64,000 bases of DNA from Paenibacillus silvisoli. GTDB taxonomy: Bacteria > Bacillota > Bacilli > Paenibacillales > Paenibacillaceae. Position 1 is the first letter of the stretch. Each line of letters starts with the position of its first letter. The notes under the pieces were generated by a model, which saw only the letters and a list, made by a program, of their open reading frames with translations, searched no databases and had not been told where the DNA came from. Both the position numbers and the translations under genes were made by a program. Shown here one piece after another: positions 44,037 to 52,822 of this stretch. The stretch spans positions 6,056,501 to 6,120,500 of the forward strand of contig NZ_CP133017.1 in the NCBI RefSeq assembly GCF_030866765.1. The letters run 5' to 3'.

Positions 44037-45755
44037 CTACCCCCGGCCCACGACCGGCGGCACGAACCGGACTTCCGTTTCGTCGGCCGGACGCAGAAAC
44101 GACAGGTCGCAGCCCTCGTGCGCCTGCAGCACCGTATCGTTAAATAAACGCGGATAGCCCCGCTTATGCTTCTTCTCCGCAGGCTTCCAAGCCTTCCTCC
44201 GCTCCTCCAGCTCCTCATCGGATACGTCGAGCGTCAACCGGCCCTCGCCGATATTGATCTCGATCCAGTCCCCGGTATGGACGAGCGCGAGCGGACCGCC
44301 CGCGGCAGCCTCCGGCGATACGTGCAAAATCACCGTGCCATAGCTCGTCCCGCTCATCCGCGCATCGCTGATCCGCACCATGTCGCGCACGCCTTCGCGC
44401 AGCAGCTTGCGCGGAATCGGGATCGCGCCCCATTCCGGCATGCCCGCGCCGATCGGGCCGCAATTGCGCAGGATCAACACCGTATCGGCATCGACGTCGA
44501 GCGACTCGTCCGCCAGCTGGTCCAGCATCCGCTCGTAATCGTCGAAGACGAACGCCTTGCCGCGGTGCTGCTCCCGGAGCTTCGATGCCGACAGCTTCAG
44601 CACCGCTCCGTTCGGCGCGAGATTGCCTTTGAGCACGGCAATGCCCGACACCGCCGATAGCGGCCGCTCCGGCGATAGGACAACGTCGGTATGCCGCGGC
44701 GCGCTCGCGTAGGCTTCCCCAACGGTCGTGCCGAGCGCCGTCAAGCTGTCGCCGTGCAGCCACGGCAGCAGCTCGCGGATGACGGCAGGCAATCCGCCCG
44801 CGTTGAAGAAATCGTCCATGCCGTAGCGGCCGCTCGGCTGCAGATCGACGAGCAGCGGCACGCCCTGCGACAGCTCCGCGTACCGCTCCAGCGGAATGCG
44901 GATGCCGAGCCGCCCGGCGATCGCGGTCAAATGGATGACCGCGTTCGTCGAGCCGCCGAGCGCGGCGAGCAGCCGGATCGCATTGTCGAAGGCTTGCTCG
45001 GTCAGCAGCTTGTCCACCGTCAAGCCATCGCGCACCATGGCGACAATGCGCTTGCCCGTTTCCTCCGCCGCGATCTTCCGCAGCGAATGCGAGGCCGGGA
45101 TCGAGGACGACCCCGGCAGCATGACGCCGAGCATCTCGGCCATGCTCTTCATCGTCGACGCCGTGCCCATGACCGGACAGCCGCCGCGCGAGCAGGACAT
45201 GCACTGCTCCAGCTCCCGAACGTCCTCGTCGCTTAATTTGCCGGCGGCGTATTCGTCCATATAGGTCCACAAGTCCGTGCCGTAGTGGACCGGCTTGCCG
45301 CGGAAGCTGCCGGAAGCCCGGTGGCCCGCCGCCAGCAGGAGCGCCGGAAGCCGGCTGCTGGCCGCGCCCATGAGCTGCGCGGGCGTCGTTTTGTCGCATT
45401 CGCAGAGCAGCACGACGCCGTCGATCGGCAGCGCGCGGATTTGCTCCTCCACATCCATCGCCATCAAATTCCGGTACGGAAGATCGGACGGCTTCATGAA
45501 ATCGGAAGGCGTCGTGATCGTATGCATCTCAATCGGGTAGCCCCCCGCCAGCAGGATGCCCCGCTTCACGTATTCCACCAATTCTTTATGCGGCATATTG
45601 CAGCTGTTTAAGTCATTCCACGAATTAAATATCCCGATCACGGGCTTGCCCACGAACGAGTCCGGCACATGGCCGTTCGAGCGCATCGCCGAACGATGCT
45701 GAAATCGCGTCTCTGCAGACGGATGGTTGAACCACGCTTCGCTTCTAAGCTTCAT
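44037..45755 (-). CDS. IlvD/Edd family dehydratase, probably sugar-acid dehydratase
   Basis: Predicted 572-residue Fe-S dehydratase. Cluster and metal ligands appear as NSCNMPHKEL, LCECDKTTPAQLMGAAS and CMSCSRGGCPVMGTASTM. These segments, together with GKPVHYGTDLWTYMDE, resemble L-arabinonate/D-xylonate-type dehydratases of the family more than the branched-chain DHAD enzymes, and no ilv genes are adjacent. It would convert an aldonic acid to a 2-keto-3-deoxy acid. A GGGGAGAG ribosome site precedes the ATG. Direct TTACG repeats spaced 20 bases (45846-45870) lie upstream. The precise substrate is not determinable from sequence. Confidence 0.87.
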   Translation of the reverse strand: MKLRSEAWFNHPSAETRFQHRSAMRSNGHVPDSFVGKPVIGIFNSWNDLNSCNMPHKELVEYVKRGILLAGGYPIEMHTITTPSDFMKPSDLPYRNLMAMDVEEQIRALPIDGVVLLCECDKTTPAQLMGAASSRLPALLLAAGHRASGSFRGKPVHYGTDLWTYMDEYAAGKLSDEDVRELEQCMSCSRGGCPVMGTASTMKSMAEMLGVMLPGSSSIPASHSLRKIAAEETGKRIVAMVRDGLTVDKLLTEQAFDNAIRLLAALGGSTNAVIHLTAIAGRLGIRIPLERYAELSQGVPLLVDLQPSGRYGMDDFFNAGGLPAVIRELLPWLHGDSLTALGTTVGEAYASAPRHTDVVLSPERPLSAVSGIAVLKGNLAPNGAVLKLSASKLREQHRGKAFVFDDYERMLDQLADESLDVDADTVLILRNCGPIGAGMPEWGAIPIPRKLLREGVRDMVRISDARMSGTSYGTVILHVSPEAAAGGPLALVHTGDWIEINIGEGRLTLDVSDEELEERRKAWKPAEKKHKRGYPRLFNDTVLQAHEGCDLSFLRPADETEVRFVPPVVGRG

Positions 45756-45845
45756 TTTCTCTCCCCATCCCCTGGAAGTTTCGAATATCGTCCTAAAAGT
45801 AGCATGCGGCAGGCATAGGAATCAATCGTCCGAGCACACCGATTT

Positions 45846-45876
45846 TTACGCTTTATCTCGATTTCTTACGTTTTAT
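45846..45876 (-). promoter_or_regulatory. Possible operator upstream of the dehydratase gene
   Basis: TTACGCTTTAT at 45846 and TTACGTTTTAT at 45866 are direct repeats with 20-base spacing, about 95 bases upstream of the dehydratase start, in an AT-rich tract. This is compatible with an AraC-type site or promoter region. Confidence 0.35.
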
Positions 45877-45898
45877 TTACTTTTTTGCCGACGACCGC

Positions 45899-45942
45899 AA
45901 AAAAAGCCGGGCCGCTCAAGCTTTCGCCTGAACCGCCCGGCT
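45899..45942 (-). terminator. Terminator of the ATPase gene
   Basis: AGCCGGGC on the minus strand pairs with GCCCGGCT across an imperfect stem and a central loop, then seven T residues follow (complement of 45899-45905). The ATPase stop codon TAG is part of the 5' arm. Confidence 0.88.
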
Positions 45943-46651
45943 ATTCGTCCTCCTCAAACAGCTCGTCCAGCACCTTTTCCCGGTTCTCCAGAAACCGTCT
46001 TGTTACTATATAATGCAGCGTATCCTCGTAGCGGATTTCCCGCACCGGCTGTTCGTCGAAATTCAATATCCGCGCGTCGGGATAGCCAAGTAGAATCGGT
46101 GAATGCGTAGCGATAATGAATTGCGCTTCATGCTCCAGATCCTTGATGATCCGAAGCAGGGCCAGCTGCCGCGCAGGCGAGAGCGCCGCCTCGGGCTCGT
46201 CCAGCAGGTAAATCGCCCGTTTGCCGAACCGGTTGTTGAACAGCGACAAAAACGCTTCGCCGTGCGACTGCTTATGCAGCGAACGGCCGCCATAGTAGGG
46301 CAGGCTCTCCGGCATTGTGTCCAAATGGGAAGCGAAATGATAGAACGTTTCCGCCCGCATGAAGAAGCCGTTCGTTATTTTGGGCATCCAGGAGAGCCGG
46401 ATGTAATCGCCCAAGCCGGCATGCGACGCATCGACCTCGTAGGCGTTGTTCCGGCCGCCGCCTGCCGTATTGAATCCGCACTGATAGGCGATCGCCTCCA
46501 GCAGCGTCGATTTGCCCGAGCCGTTCTCCCCGACGAAGAACGTCACGTTCGTCTCGAATGTCAGCGACTTCATCCGCTGCAGCGACGGTATGCTGAAGGG
46601 ATAGTCGTTCGAGCCCTCCGGATTCGTAACCTCAAGCCTTCGCAGAAACAT
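45941..46651 (-). CDS. AAA family ATPase (RecF/SMC-like predicted ATPase)
   Basis: Predicted 236-residue P-loop ATPase. It has Walker A GENGSGKSTL near residue 42, a Walker B region AIYLLDEPEAALSP (hhhhDEPE) near 150, the preceding short signature segment, and a switch His in IIATHSPILLGYPDA. The compact form with only a short insert resembles OLD/ABC-type stand-alone ATPases of unknown function that are common in Firmicutes. A GAGGAG sequence precedes the ATG. The gene is monocistronic, with its own terminator. It does not show nuclease or TOPRIM domains, so a Gabija- or OLD-type defence role is not supported. Confidence 0.85.
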   Translation of the reverse strand: MFLRRLEVTNPEGSNDYPFSIPSLQRMKSLTFETNVTFFVGENGSGKSTLLEAIAYQCGFNTAGGGRNNAYEVDASHAGLGDYIRLSWMPKITNGFFMRAETFYHFASHLDTMPESLPYYGGRSLHKQSHGEAFLSLFNNRFGKRAIYLLDEPEAALSPARQLALLRIIKDLEHEAQFIIATHSPILLGYPDARILNFDEQPVREIRYEDTLHYIVTRRFLENREKVLDELFEEDE

Positions 46652-46702
46652 CTCCTCTTCCCCCTAACTCCAAAACTCCTATGCCCCGACCGAACGCGAC
46701 CG

Positions 46703-46966
46703 CTATTTGCTCTTAATCAGCAGCTGCACCGCTTCGGCAACCAGCTTGCCCGTATCGCCGCCGGCCGCCTGCTCCTCGCGCAGGCACTGCTCCAGGTTCT
46801 TCGCGACGATGTACGCGATCGCCTTGTCCGCGGCGCTCCGAATGGCGGATATTTGCGCCACCACGTCCTTGCAGTGCTTCTCTTCTTCCATCATATTGAG
46901 CACGCCCCGGACCTGGCCTTCCAGCCTGCGCATGCGCTTCTTCAAATCGTCGTCATAGACGTACAC
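46703..46966 (-). CDS. CsoR/RcnR-family (DUF156) repressor, CstR-like ligand pattern
   Basis: Predicted 87-residue all-helical repressor: LKKRMRRLEGQVRGVLNMMEEEKHCKDVVAQISAIRSAADKA is the family signature. The first ligand Cys is present (HCKDV) and the third (EQCLRE) as well, but the middle position that is His in copper-sensing CsoR is Asn here (VAKNLEQC). Cys-Asn-Cys-like patterns occur in persulfide-sensing CstR-type members, so sulfur sensing rather than copper sensing is possible. The start is GTG at 46964-46966, 5 bases after GGAGGG. No target transporter or rhodanese gene is adjacent. Confidence 0.88.
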   Translation of the reverse strand: MYVYDDDLKKRMRRLEGQVRGVLNMMEEEKHCKDVVAQISAIRSAADKAIAYIVAKNLEQCLREEQAAGGDTGKLVAEAVQLLIKSK

Positions 46967-47072
46967 GCCATCCCTCCATCCATACCCCCGCCCGTTTAGC
47001 TTCTATTATGATCCGAAACGATTTCGATCACAACTTAAAGCAGCCTGCCCGGCCAAGGCAGACTGCATAATC

Positions 47073-47768
47073 CTACAGCGTCATCGCCTGGCCATACCGG
47101 GCCAGAAACGCTTCCTTCTCTTTGAAGTCCGGCATGACGCTCCCCACGCGCCGCCAGAACGAGCGATCGTGATTCATATGCGTCAGATGGCAAAGCTCAT
47201 GAACGATGACGTAATCAATGACCTCGACAGGCGCCATGGCCAGCCGATAATTGAAGGTCAACTGCTTGCCCGAGCTGCAGCTGCCCCACTTCGTGCTGGA
47301 CTCTACGATCTCAATCGACTTCGGCGCAACCTTTAGCTGCTTCTGATAGCCTTGGATCCGCTCCAGCACCACCTTCTTGCAGCTTGCAAAATAAAACTTT
47401 TTCAGCCGCAGCCGCAGCTCTTCTTCATCCAGCCCCGTCGTGTCGATGAGCTCTTGCAGCCGATAAAACTTGCCGAGATGCAGAAATTTGCCCTGCTCCT
47501 GATATTCCTTCAGCTGCGGCGCTTCGCGGGCCCTTTCGATCGCATCGAGCCGTGCCGCGATTTGATCCCCGTGCTGCTTCACCGCCCGCGCGATGCCTTC
47601 CTCGCTTGAACCGTTAGGGGCCTTAACCGTTACCAGCCCGCTCGGCTCGATCTGTATGGACAGCTTCTTGCCCGGACCATACGACACATGAACGTCAATG
47701 ACGCGCTGCGTTAATTCTATTCTCATAATCCCCATCGCTTCTTCGTTTGATTTCATCCATCGTACCAC
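47073..47768 (-). CDS. YgjP-like (DUF45) zinc metallopeptidase domain protein
   Basis: Predicted up to 231 residues. Family hallmarks are STKWGSCS, LTFNYRLAMAP, and the zinc motif HELCHLTHMNHDRSFW (HExxH plus a downstream His) near the C terminus. The function of this bacterial WSS1/SprT-related family is not well defined. The start is uncertain: GTG at 47768 gives the longest form, and ATG codons follow 4, 11 and 14 codons later. It is convergent with nothing nearby and separated from the DUF2935 gene by a short divergent promoter region. Confidence 0.85.
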   Translation of the reverse strand: MVRWMKSNEEAMGIMRIELTQRVIDVHVSYGPGKKLSIQIEPSGLVTVKAPNGSSEEGIARAVKQHGDQIAARLDAIERAREAPQLKEYQEQGKFLHLGKFYRLQELIDTTGLDEEELRLRLKKFYFASCKKVVLERIQGYQKQLKVAPKSIEIVESSTKWGSCSSGKQLTFNYRLAMAPVEVIDYVIVHELCHLTHMNHDRSFWRRVGSVMPDFKEKEAFLARYGQAMTL

Positions 47769-47849
47769 ATTCCGCGAAGCATCGGACTAGGCACACGCAA
47801 CATAGGGTGATAGAAGAATGAATGTCTGTTGAGAAAAGGAGCTGCGAAA

Positions 47850-48656
47850 ATGGACTTTGAGAACGGCGCGCTCTATGAGCTCCGATTTTGGCTGCAAGTG
47901 TTTGGCGATCATGCGAGGTTTATCCGGGACGGTCTCGCGCCGGGAGAAGCGGCGGAAATCGCCCGCGCGCAGCAGTTCATTCAGGCCTATGATACGCTGC
48001 TGGATTCCGCCCGGCGTACCCTCGACCGCGAGGGCATTGCAACCCTTCTGCAGTCCGCCAATCCATTAACGATGCAGCTGCGCGCGTATAAGCTTCACTT
48101 GCTGCAGCGATCCCTGACGGGAAAGCTCGTCATCTCGTTAGGTCCGACGTTCTTGAATCATATGGTGAACGAGCTCGAGGAAGCGATGCGCGTATTCGCG
48201 TCGCTGACGCAGGGGCAGCTGCCTCCGCCGGGGCCGGCGGTTCACCAGCATCTATTATGGCTGCAGGACGCCTTCGGCCACGCCGGCATTCTGTCCGCCA
48301 ATTTCGATTTGGTCGAGAAAGGCTGGAAGAAGAGAAGCGAGAGCTTCCAGCGCGATTTCGAAGCCTTCTATTTAAAGGCGGTTGAGCTGGCGGGTTACAT
48401 GCGTACCGGCTTGACGGATTTCCCGGCGTTGCAGCGGTTCAATCAGGACGCCAATGCCGTGATGCTCATCTTCATGAAGTTTCTGCAGGAAGCGGAGGAG
48501 CTCACCGGGGGCAAAGAATTGTTAGGCACGTTAACGACGCTCGTCCCCGACCATATGTTCCGGGAAGAGTGCTACTATTTGACGAAGCTCTCCCAGCTCG
48601 CCCCAGGCGTGTCTAAGCCGAATTGCGATCCGACCTCGCCTCGAAACGAAAGCTAA
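47850..48656 (+). CDS. DUF2935 domain protein
   Basis: Predicted 268-residue helical protein with two related four-helix units (ALYELRFWLQVFGDHARFIRDGL near the start; HLLWLQDAFGHAGILSANFD near residue 140). His and Glu residues recur at equivalent positions in both halves, consistent with a metal-binding ferritin-like bundle. The family is frequent in spore-forming Firmicutes; no function is known to me. The ATG at 47850 follows AAAGGAG by 8 bases. It is convergent with the germination operon and shares the CTAA stop tetranucleotide with its last gene. Confidence 0.83.
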   Translation: MDFENGALYELRFWLQVFGDHARFIRDGLAPGEAAEIARAQQFIQAYDTLLDSARRTLDREGIATLLQSANPLTMQLRAYKLHLLQRSLTGKLVISLGPTFLNHMVNELEEAMRVFASLTQGQLPPPGPAVHQHLLWLQDAFGHAGILSANFDLVEKGWKKRSESFQRDFEAFYLKAVELAGYMRTGLTDFPALQRFNQDANAVMLIFMKFLQEAEELTGGKELLGTLTTLVPDHMFREECYYLTKLSQLAPGVSKPNCDPTSPRNES

Positions 48657-49738
48657 CGGCTCCGTCTTATAAACGAGCAGAACAGCAGCAGCAAAGGAAT
48701 CGCCCACTGGAACGGCATCGAGAGCCATGGCCAGACATGCTTCTGAAATTCGATCACGTCCAGCTGGCTCGGATGCAGAAACATGGACAGCTCAACGAGC
48801 GCCAATCCAAGAGGGAGGATGAAAACCCGGTAATTCCGGCTCCCGATCGTCTGTGCCAGCGCAAGCGAGGCGGCAAACAGGCAGACGGTCAGCTTCATGA
48901 ATTCGCCGTACATCCAGATGATAAAGACCAGCGGCTCGATCCGTTCGAAAAAGTCCCCGACCGAGATATACATCGCGGTCGTATACGAAGGAAAGACTTG
49001 TTTATTCGAAAGCTCGCCCAACACGAGAATATTGATGAAATGCGTATTCATGAGAACGAAGCCGGCCGCGCCGACCACGGTGAGGACCGTCTTCTTTGTT
49101 TTTCCGATACGGTTGATGAACGGAATGATCATGACGAACAGCACCGTCTCTCCCAACGGGAAGGTGGCGATTTGCGCGGCTCCGTCGAACACGGTGCGCC
49201 AGCTCGTTTCAAAAATCGGCAATAGGTTGCCGGGGTCCATTTCCGGGATCACGAGCACGGTAAACAGCGTAATTTGCACGATGACGATGACCACCAGAAT
49301 AAGCGCGCATCTGCAAATGACTTCAATCCCTTGATAAGCGGCCCATGACGCGACGGCGATCATAATCAAGCTGATGACAGCGACAGGAGTCCGCGGCAGC
49401 AGCACCGTTACGGTCAGATCCTCAAAATTGCGCAGCACATAGGAGCCAAGCTCGAAGGCGTACCAGGTATACAGAATGCCGACGACTTTCCCGGCCCATG
49501 TGCCGAGGAGCGTTTGGGCAATATGGATGATCGATTTCTGCGGGAAGGCGCTGCACAGCTTTACATAGATCCATGCGATGCAGAGCCCGGCCAATCCGCC
49601 GAGAATGGCCGATATCCAGGAATCATGCCCGGAAGTATATCCGATCGGCAATGACATGGAGCTGGCGATAATAAAGACAAACATGAGCGACCAAAGCTCC
49701 GTGTTCGAGATCTGGTTGTTTTGTCCATAGCTTTTCAT
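48653..49738 (-). CDS. GerB-type spore germination permease
   Basis: Predicted 361-residue inner-membrane protein with about ten membrane segments, related to amino acid/polyamine permeases of the GerAB/GerKB family (QISNTELWSLMFVFIIASSMSLPIGY at the N terminus). It forms the B subunit of the nutrient germinant receptor, which binds the germinant in the spore inner membrane. It is the last gene of the operon gerA-gerC-small gene-gerB. The nutrient specificity cannot be read from sequence. Confidence 0.94.
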   Translation of the reverse strand: MKSYGQNNQISNTELWSLMFVFIIASSMSLPIGYTSGHDSWISAILGGLAGLCIAWIYVKLCSAFPQKSIIHIAQTLLGTWAGKVVGILYTWYAFELGSYVLRNFEDLTVTVLLPRTPVAVISLIMIAVASWAAYQGIEVICRCALILVVIVIVQITLFTVLVIPEMDPGNLLPIFETSWRTVFDGAAQIATFPLGETVLFVMIIPFINRIGKTKKTVLTVVGAAGFVLMNTHFINILVLGELSNKQVFPSYTTAMYISVGDFFERIEPLVFIIWMYGEFMKLTVCLFAASLALAQTIGSRNYRVFILPLGLALVELSMFLHPSQLDVIEFQKHVWPWLSMPFQWAIPLLLLFCSFIRRSR

Positions 49739-49766
49739 CCGCGAATCCCTTTCTCCGAGCCGTCAG

Positions 49767-49976
49767 TCATTTCACCAGCTGCGAGAGCCATCGCTGCAGC
49801 ATCATATCGGGGCTCGTCAGCTGCATCCCCATCGACAGACAGAGCCCGATCACGATTGCCAGCGACAAAATGAGCCCTACCGTCACATAATCCTTCTTCT
49901 GCGCCGTCGGTTTCATGAGCTTCCATTGCCCCCAGAGGAGAAAGGAAACGAGCAGCACGTACATCGGCGTATTCAT
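49767..49976 (-). CDS. Small two-helix membrane protein of the germination operon (GerD/X-type)
   Basis: Predicted 69-residue protein with two membrane segments (MYVLLVSFLLWGQWKLM and TVGLILSLAIVIGLCLSMG). It lies between gerC and gerB and overlaps gerC by four bases (ATGA), so it is translationally coupled. Small two-helix proteins encoded in ger operons can modulate receptor activity. Assignment is by position and topology only. Confidence 0.8.
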   Translation of the reverse strand: MNTPMYVLLVSFLLWGQWKLMKPTAQKKDYVTVGLILSLAIVIGLCLSMGMQLTSPDMMLQRWLSQLVK

Positions 49977-51133
49977 GATTCGTTGAACGTCGAGCTCGTC
50001 ATCCCGGCTCTCCGCAGGTGGATGTCGGTCTTTACGTCGACCTCCGCGTTAGCAAACATCAAGTCCCACTCCTTCCTCACCTTTTTCCATGTGCCGTAAT
50101 GATATTGATGCAGCTCCATGCCGAAGCCGAAGATATCGGAATTCATTTCCTTCTGCGCTTTCTTTACGGTGCGAACCGTCTGCTCCGAAATCAATTTTTC
50201 GAGACCCTTTTCGATGACGTCCACGTTTTCCCGCCGGCTGATATCCAGCTTGACGTTCGTTTCATGCAGCAGTCCTTCGCCGCTCAGCTCGACGTGCAAG
50301 GTGGCTTTGCCGTCCTTTATGACCGTGTTTATTTTTTTCCTCGTATGGATCAGTACGACGCCGACGCTCCCTCCGGCCTCCGGAATCGTGTCCGCCACAT
50401 ATTCATGCTTCAATTCGCCTTTGATCCACCTTAGGCTTCGCGTTTCGATGTCGTCCAGATAGCCGACCAGCTTGTAATCTTTCATGACCGCCGTCGACGA
50501 AAGACGAAATACGTTTTGCTTCCGCTTCTCGCCGTCCTTTTGTTCAACAACCTCTACCGCTCCCACTACCGGCACGATGCCTTCCCGGCTTTGATTGATC
50601 AGGAAGTCTCGAAAGGTGACCGCCGTACCGACCTGGGTCCGTTCCAGCTCGCGAACCTCCTCGGACGGGATCCGTTCGAACGGGTGGTCGGTTCGGAGCA
50701 GTTCATCTGCCTTCTTGCCTTTGGCCACGACGAGATACGTGCGAAGACGGGTTCCCGGGTCCCGGGAGTAGTAATCCATAATATCCTTGATCCCTTTTCG
50801 GGCGAACTCTTCTCCGATAAAAACAACCCGGCGCTGCCCTTTGAAAAATTTCCGCGACAGCTGCTGCTGGCACTTGCGCTCGACATCGTAAATATTCGTT
50901 CCCGTGGCGGACATGACGTAGTACGTTTTGCCAAGCATGCCGGCCGTCGCTCCTCCCGTAACGGGGAGAGGGATCTGAATCGAGATGAGCATGCGGCCGT
51001 CGTCGGACCGATCGAGCGAAGAGGCCATGAAGAAGGCGACGTCATTCATTTCGATCCTGTCCCAACAGCCGCTTACAAGCGGAAGCGGAAGCAGCGCTAG
51101 CAGCAGAAGCAGCCTCCTCGTCGTGTTGCTCAT
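49973..51133 (-). CDS. GerC-type germination receptor lipoprotein (Ger(x)C family)
   Basis: Predicted 386-residue lipoprotein. It has a signal peptide ending in the lipobox LVSGC followed by WDRIEMNDVAFF, which is the family start. The remainder matches the three-domain Ger(x)C fold (QRRVVFIGEEFARKGIKD; YYSRDPGTRLRTYLVVAKG). The ATG at 51131-51133 is used because of the GAGGAGGGAG site; a longer in-frame reading into gerA is rejected. The stop overlaps the start of the small membrane-protein gene. Confidence 0.94.
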   Translation of the reverse strand: MSNTTRRLLLLLALLPLPLVSGCWDRIEMNDVAFFMASSLDRSDDGRMLISIQIPLPVTGGATAGMLGKTYYVMSATGTNIYDVERKCQQQLSRKFFKGQRRVVFIGEEFARKGIKDIMDYYSRDPGTRLRTYLVVAKGKKADELLRTDHPFERIPSEEVRELERTQVGTAVTFRDFLINQSREGIVPVVGAVEVVEQKDGEKRKQNVFRLSSTAVMKDYKLVGYLDDIETRSLRWIKGELKHEYVADTIPEAGGSVGVVLIHTRKKINTVIKDGKATLHVELSGEGLLHETNVKLDISRRENVDVIEKGLEKLISEQTVRTVKKAQKEMNSDIFGFGMELHQYHYGTWKKVRKEWDLMFANAEVDVKTDIHLRRAGMTSSTFNES

Positions 51134-51156
51134 ACCGATCTCCCTCCTCTCTCGCG

Positions 51157-52683
51157 CTACGGTTTTTGCCCTTTCGGTATGCGGGTCGAACGCGGCTTCC
51201 CGTCCATCTGCGGCCGGAAATACATCGTCCAAATCGGAGCCCGGAATATCGAATCTTTCAGTCCTTGGAAGCTGACGGGCGCATGCGGAAATAAATACGG
51301 CACGCCGAGCGACTTCAGCCCCGCCAAGTGGATGAGCAAGCAAAGCAGCCCTACCGTTATGCCGTACAGCCCGAACATGCCGGCCAGCAGAATCATCGGG
51401 AACCTCAGAATCCGAAACGCGAACGAAAAATTGTACCGGGGGATCGCGAACGACGCGATACCGGTTAACGACACGACGATGACCATCGGGGCCGAAACGA
51501 TGCCGGCCTGCACGGCCGCTTGGCCGACGACGAGGCCGCCCACGATGCTGACCGCTTGACCGACCTGCTTCGGCAGCCGGACGCCGGCTTCGCGTAAGCC
51601 TTCGAACGTGGCCTCCATCAGCAGCGCCTCCACCAATGCGGGAAACGGCACGCCTTCCCTCGCGGCTGAAACGCTCAGCAGCAGCTTCGTCGGAATCATT
51701 TGCTGATGGAACGTCGTTAACGCTACATAAATGGAAGGCAACAGCAAGGCGACCATCGTTAAGACCAGCCGAATGCAGCGAATCAAATTGGCGAACAGCA
51801 CGCGGTCATAATAATCCTCTCCCGCCTGAAGAAAGCCCCAGAACGTCATCGGCCCGCTGATGACGAACGGAGACCCGTCGGTCAGAATCGCCACTCGCCC
51901 CTCCAATAAAGCGGCTACGATATAATCCGGCCGCTCCGTGACGAGATATTGAGGAAAGGGTGAAAACGCGCGTTCTTCGATAAACTGCTCGATATAGCCC
52001 GATTCCAGCACGCCGTCGATCTGAATGCCCGAAATGCGGGACTTCAGCTCTTGGACGACGTCATCATTCGCGAGCTCTTCCACGTAGGCGATCGCCACTT
52101 CCGTTTGGGTGAGCTCCCCTACGGTGATCGTCTCGATCTTCAGCCGGGCGGAACGGAGTCGTCTGCGGATCAGGCTCGTATTGGTCCGAATGCTCTCGGT
52201 GAACGAATCGCGCGGGCCGCGGATCGTCGTTTCCGAGGAATTTTGCTCGACCGATCTCGTTTTCCCGCCCGAGACGTTAAAGTCGAGCCCTTCCGTTTGG
52301 CCATCGATGAGGACGACGATCGAGCCTTTCAGCACGTCCTGCACAATGGCTGCGCGATCCGATACCCGCTTCAACTGGCTGACCGAAACGACTTGGTTTT
52401 GCAGAAACGAAAGCATATCCTGCTCGGAAGCAAGCTGCTCGGACGGGCTGCCCAGCATCAACGGCTTCAGCAGGGATTCGTCCAGCTGATTCTCGTCGAT
52501 TAAACCGTCTACATAGAAGAGAAGAGCGTTCCATCTGCCGCGGATTTGAAAGGAGCGGAACACCACGTCGGAGCAGGAACGGAACGCCTGCTTGAATGCC
52601 GCTTCGTTTTCCTGCAATGAGGAGGTCAGCACGCTGCTCGCCGCTTCGTTTGACGGCGATTTGTCTTGGTATACTTTCCGCAT
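51157..52683 (-). CDS. GerA-type spore germination receptor subunit
   Basis: Predicted 508-residue membrane protein of the GerA/SpoVAF family. It has a large N-terminal cytoplasmic domain (about 1-270; DVVFRSFQIRGRWNALLFYVDGL, RGPRDSFTESIRTNTSLIRRRLR) and about five membrane segments in the C-terminal half (RCIRLVLTMVALLLPSIYVAL onward). It is the first gene of the germination operon. The ATG at 52681-52683 lies 10 bases after GGAGGA; an in-frame ATG six codons earlier lacks a site. Expression in the forespore under sigma-G is expected, but I did not identify the promoter. Confidence 0.94.
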   Translation of the reverse strand: MRKVYQDKSPSNEAASSVLTSSLQENEAAFKQAFRSCSDVVFRSFQIRGRWNALLFYVDGLIDENQLDESLLKPLMLGSPSEQLASEQDMLSFLQNQVVSVSQLKRVSDRAAIVQDVLKGSIVVLIDGQTEGLDFNVSGGKTRSVEQNSSETTIRGPRDSFTESIRTNTSLIRRRLRSARLKIETITVGELTQTEVAIAYVEELANDDVVQELKSRISGIQIDGVLESGYIEQFIEERAFSPFPQYLVTERPDYIVAALLEGRVAILTDGSPFVISGPMTFWGFLQAGEDYYDRVLFANLIRCIRLVLTMVALLLPSIYVALTTFHQQMIPTKLLLSVSAAREGVPFPALVEALLMEATFEGLREAGVRLPKQVGQAVSIVGGLVVGQAAVQAGIVSAPMVIVVSLTGIASFAIPRYNFSFAFRILRFPMILLAGMFGLYGITVGLLCLLIHLAGLKSLGVPYLFPHAPVSFQGLKDSIFRAPIWTMYFRPQMDGKPRSTRIPKGQKP

Positions 52684-52764
52684 CGGGATCCATTCCTCCA
52701 TGTAAGCATGGCAACGATTAGAAGTAGTATGAGCCCGCGCTATCCACTTTATGACAATTGCCGG

Positions 52765-52810
52765 GTAAAGAAAGAACCCCCGGCCCTTTTTGCAAGGACC
52801 GGGGGGGGTT
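52765..52810 (-). terminator. Terminator of the epoxide hydrolase gene
   Basis: On the minus strand an AACCCCCCCCGGTCCTT arm pairs with AAGGGCCGGGGGTT and is followed by CTTTCTTT. It begins about 13 bases after the stop at 52823. Confidence 0.85.
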
Positions 52811-52822
52811 GCAGGACTGCGG

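Noticed and set aside
44037-45755. ilvD for branched-chain amino acid synthesis
   Set aside because: No other ilv/leu genes are near, and the sequence resembles pentonate/hexonate dehydratases; the symbol was therefore withheld.
45941-46651. Anti-phage defence ATPase (OLD or Gabija type)
   Set aside because: The protein lacks a TOPRIM or helicase partner, is only 236 residues, and stands alone among housekeeping genes.
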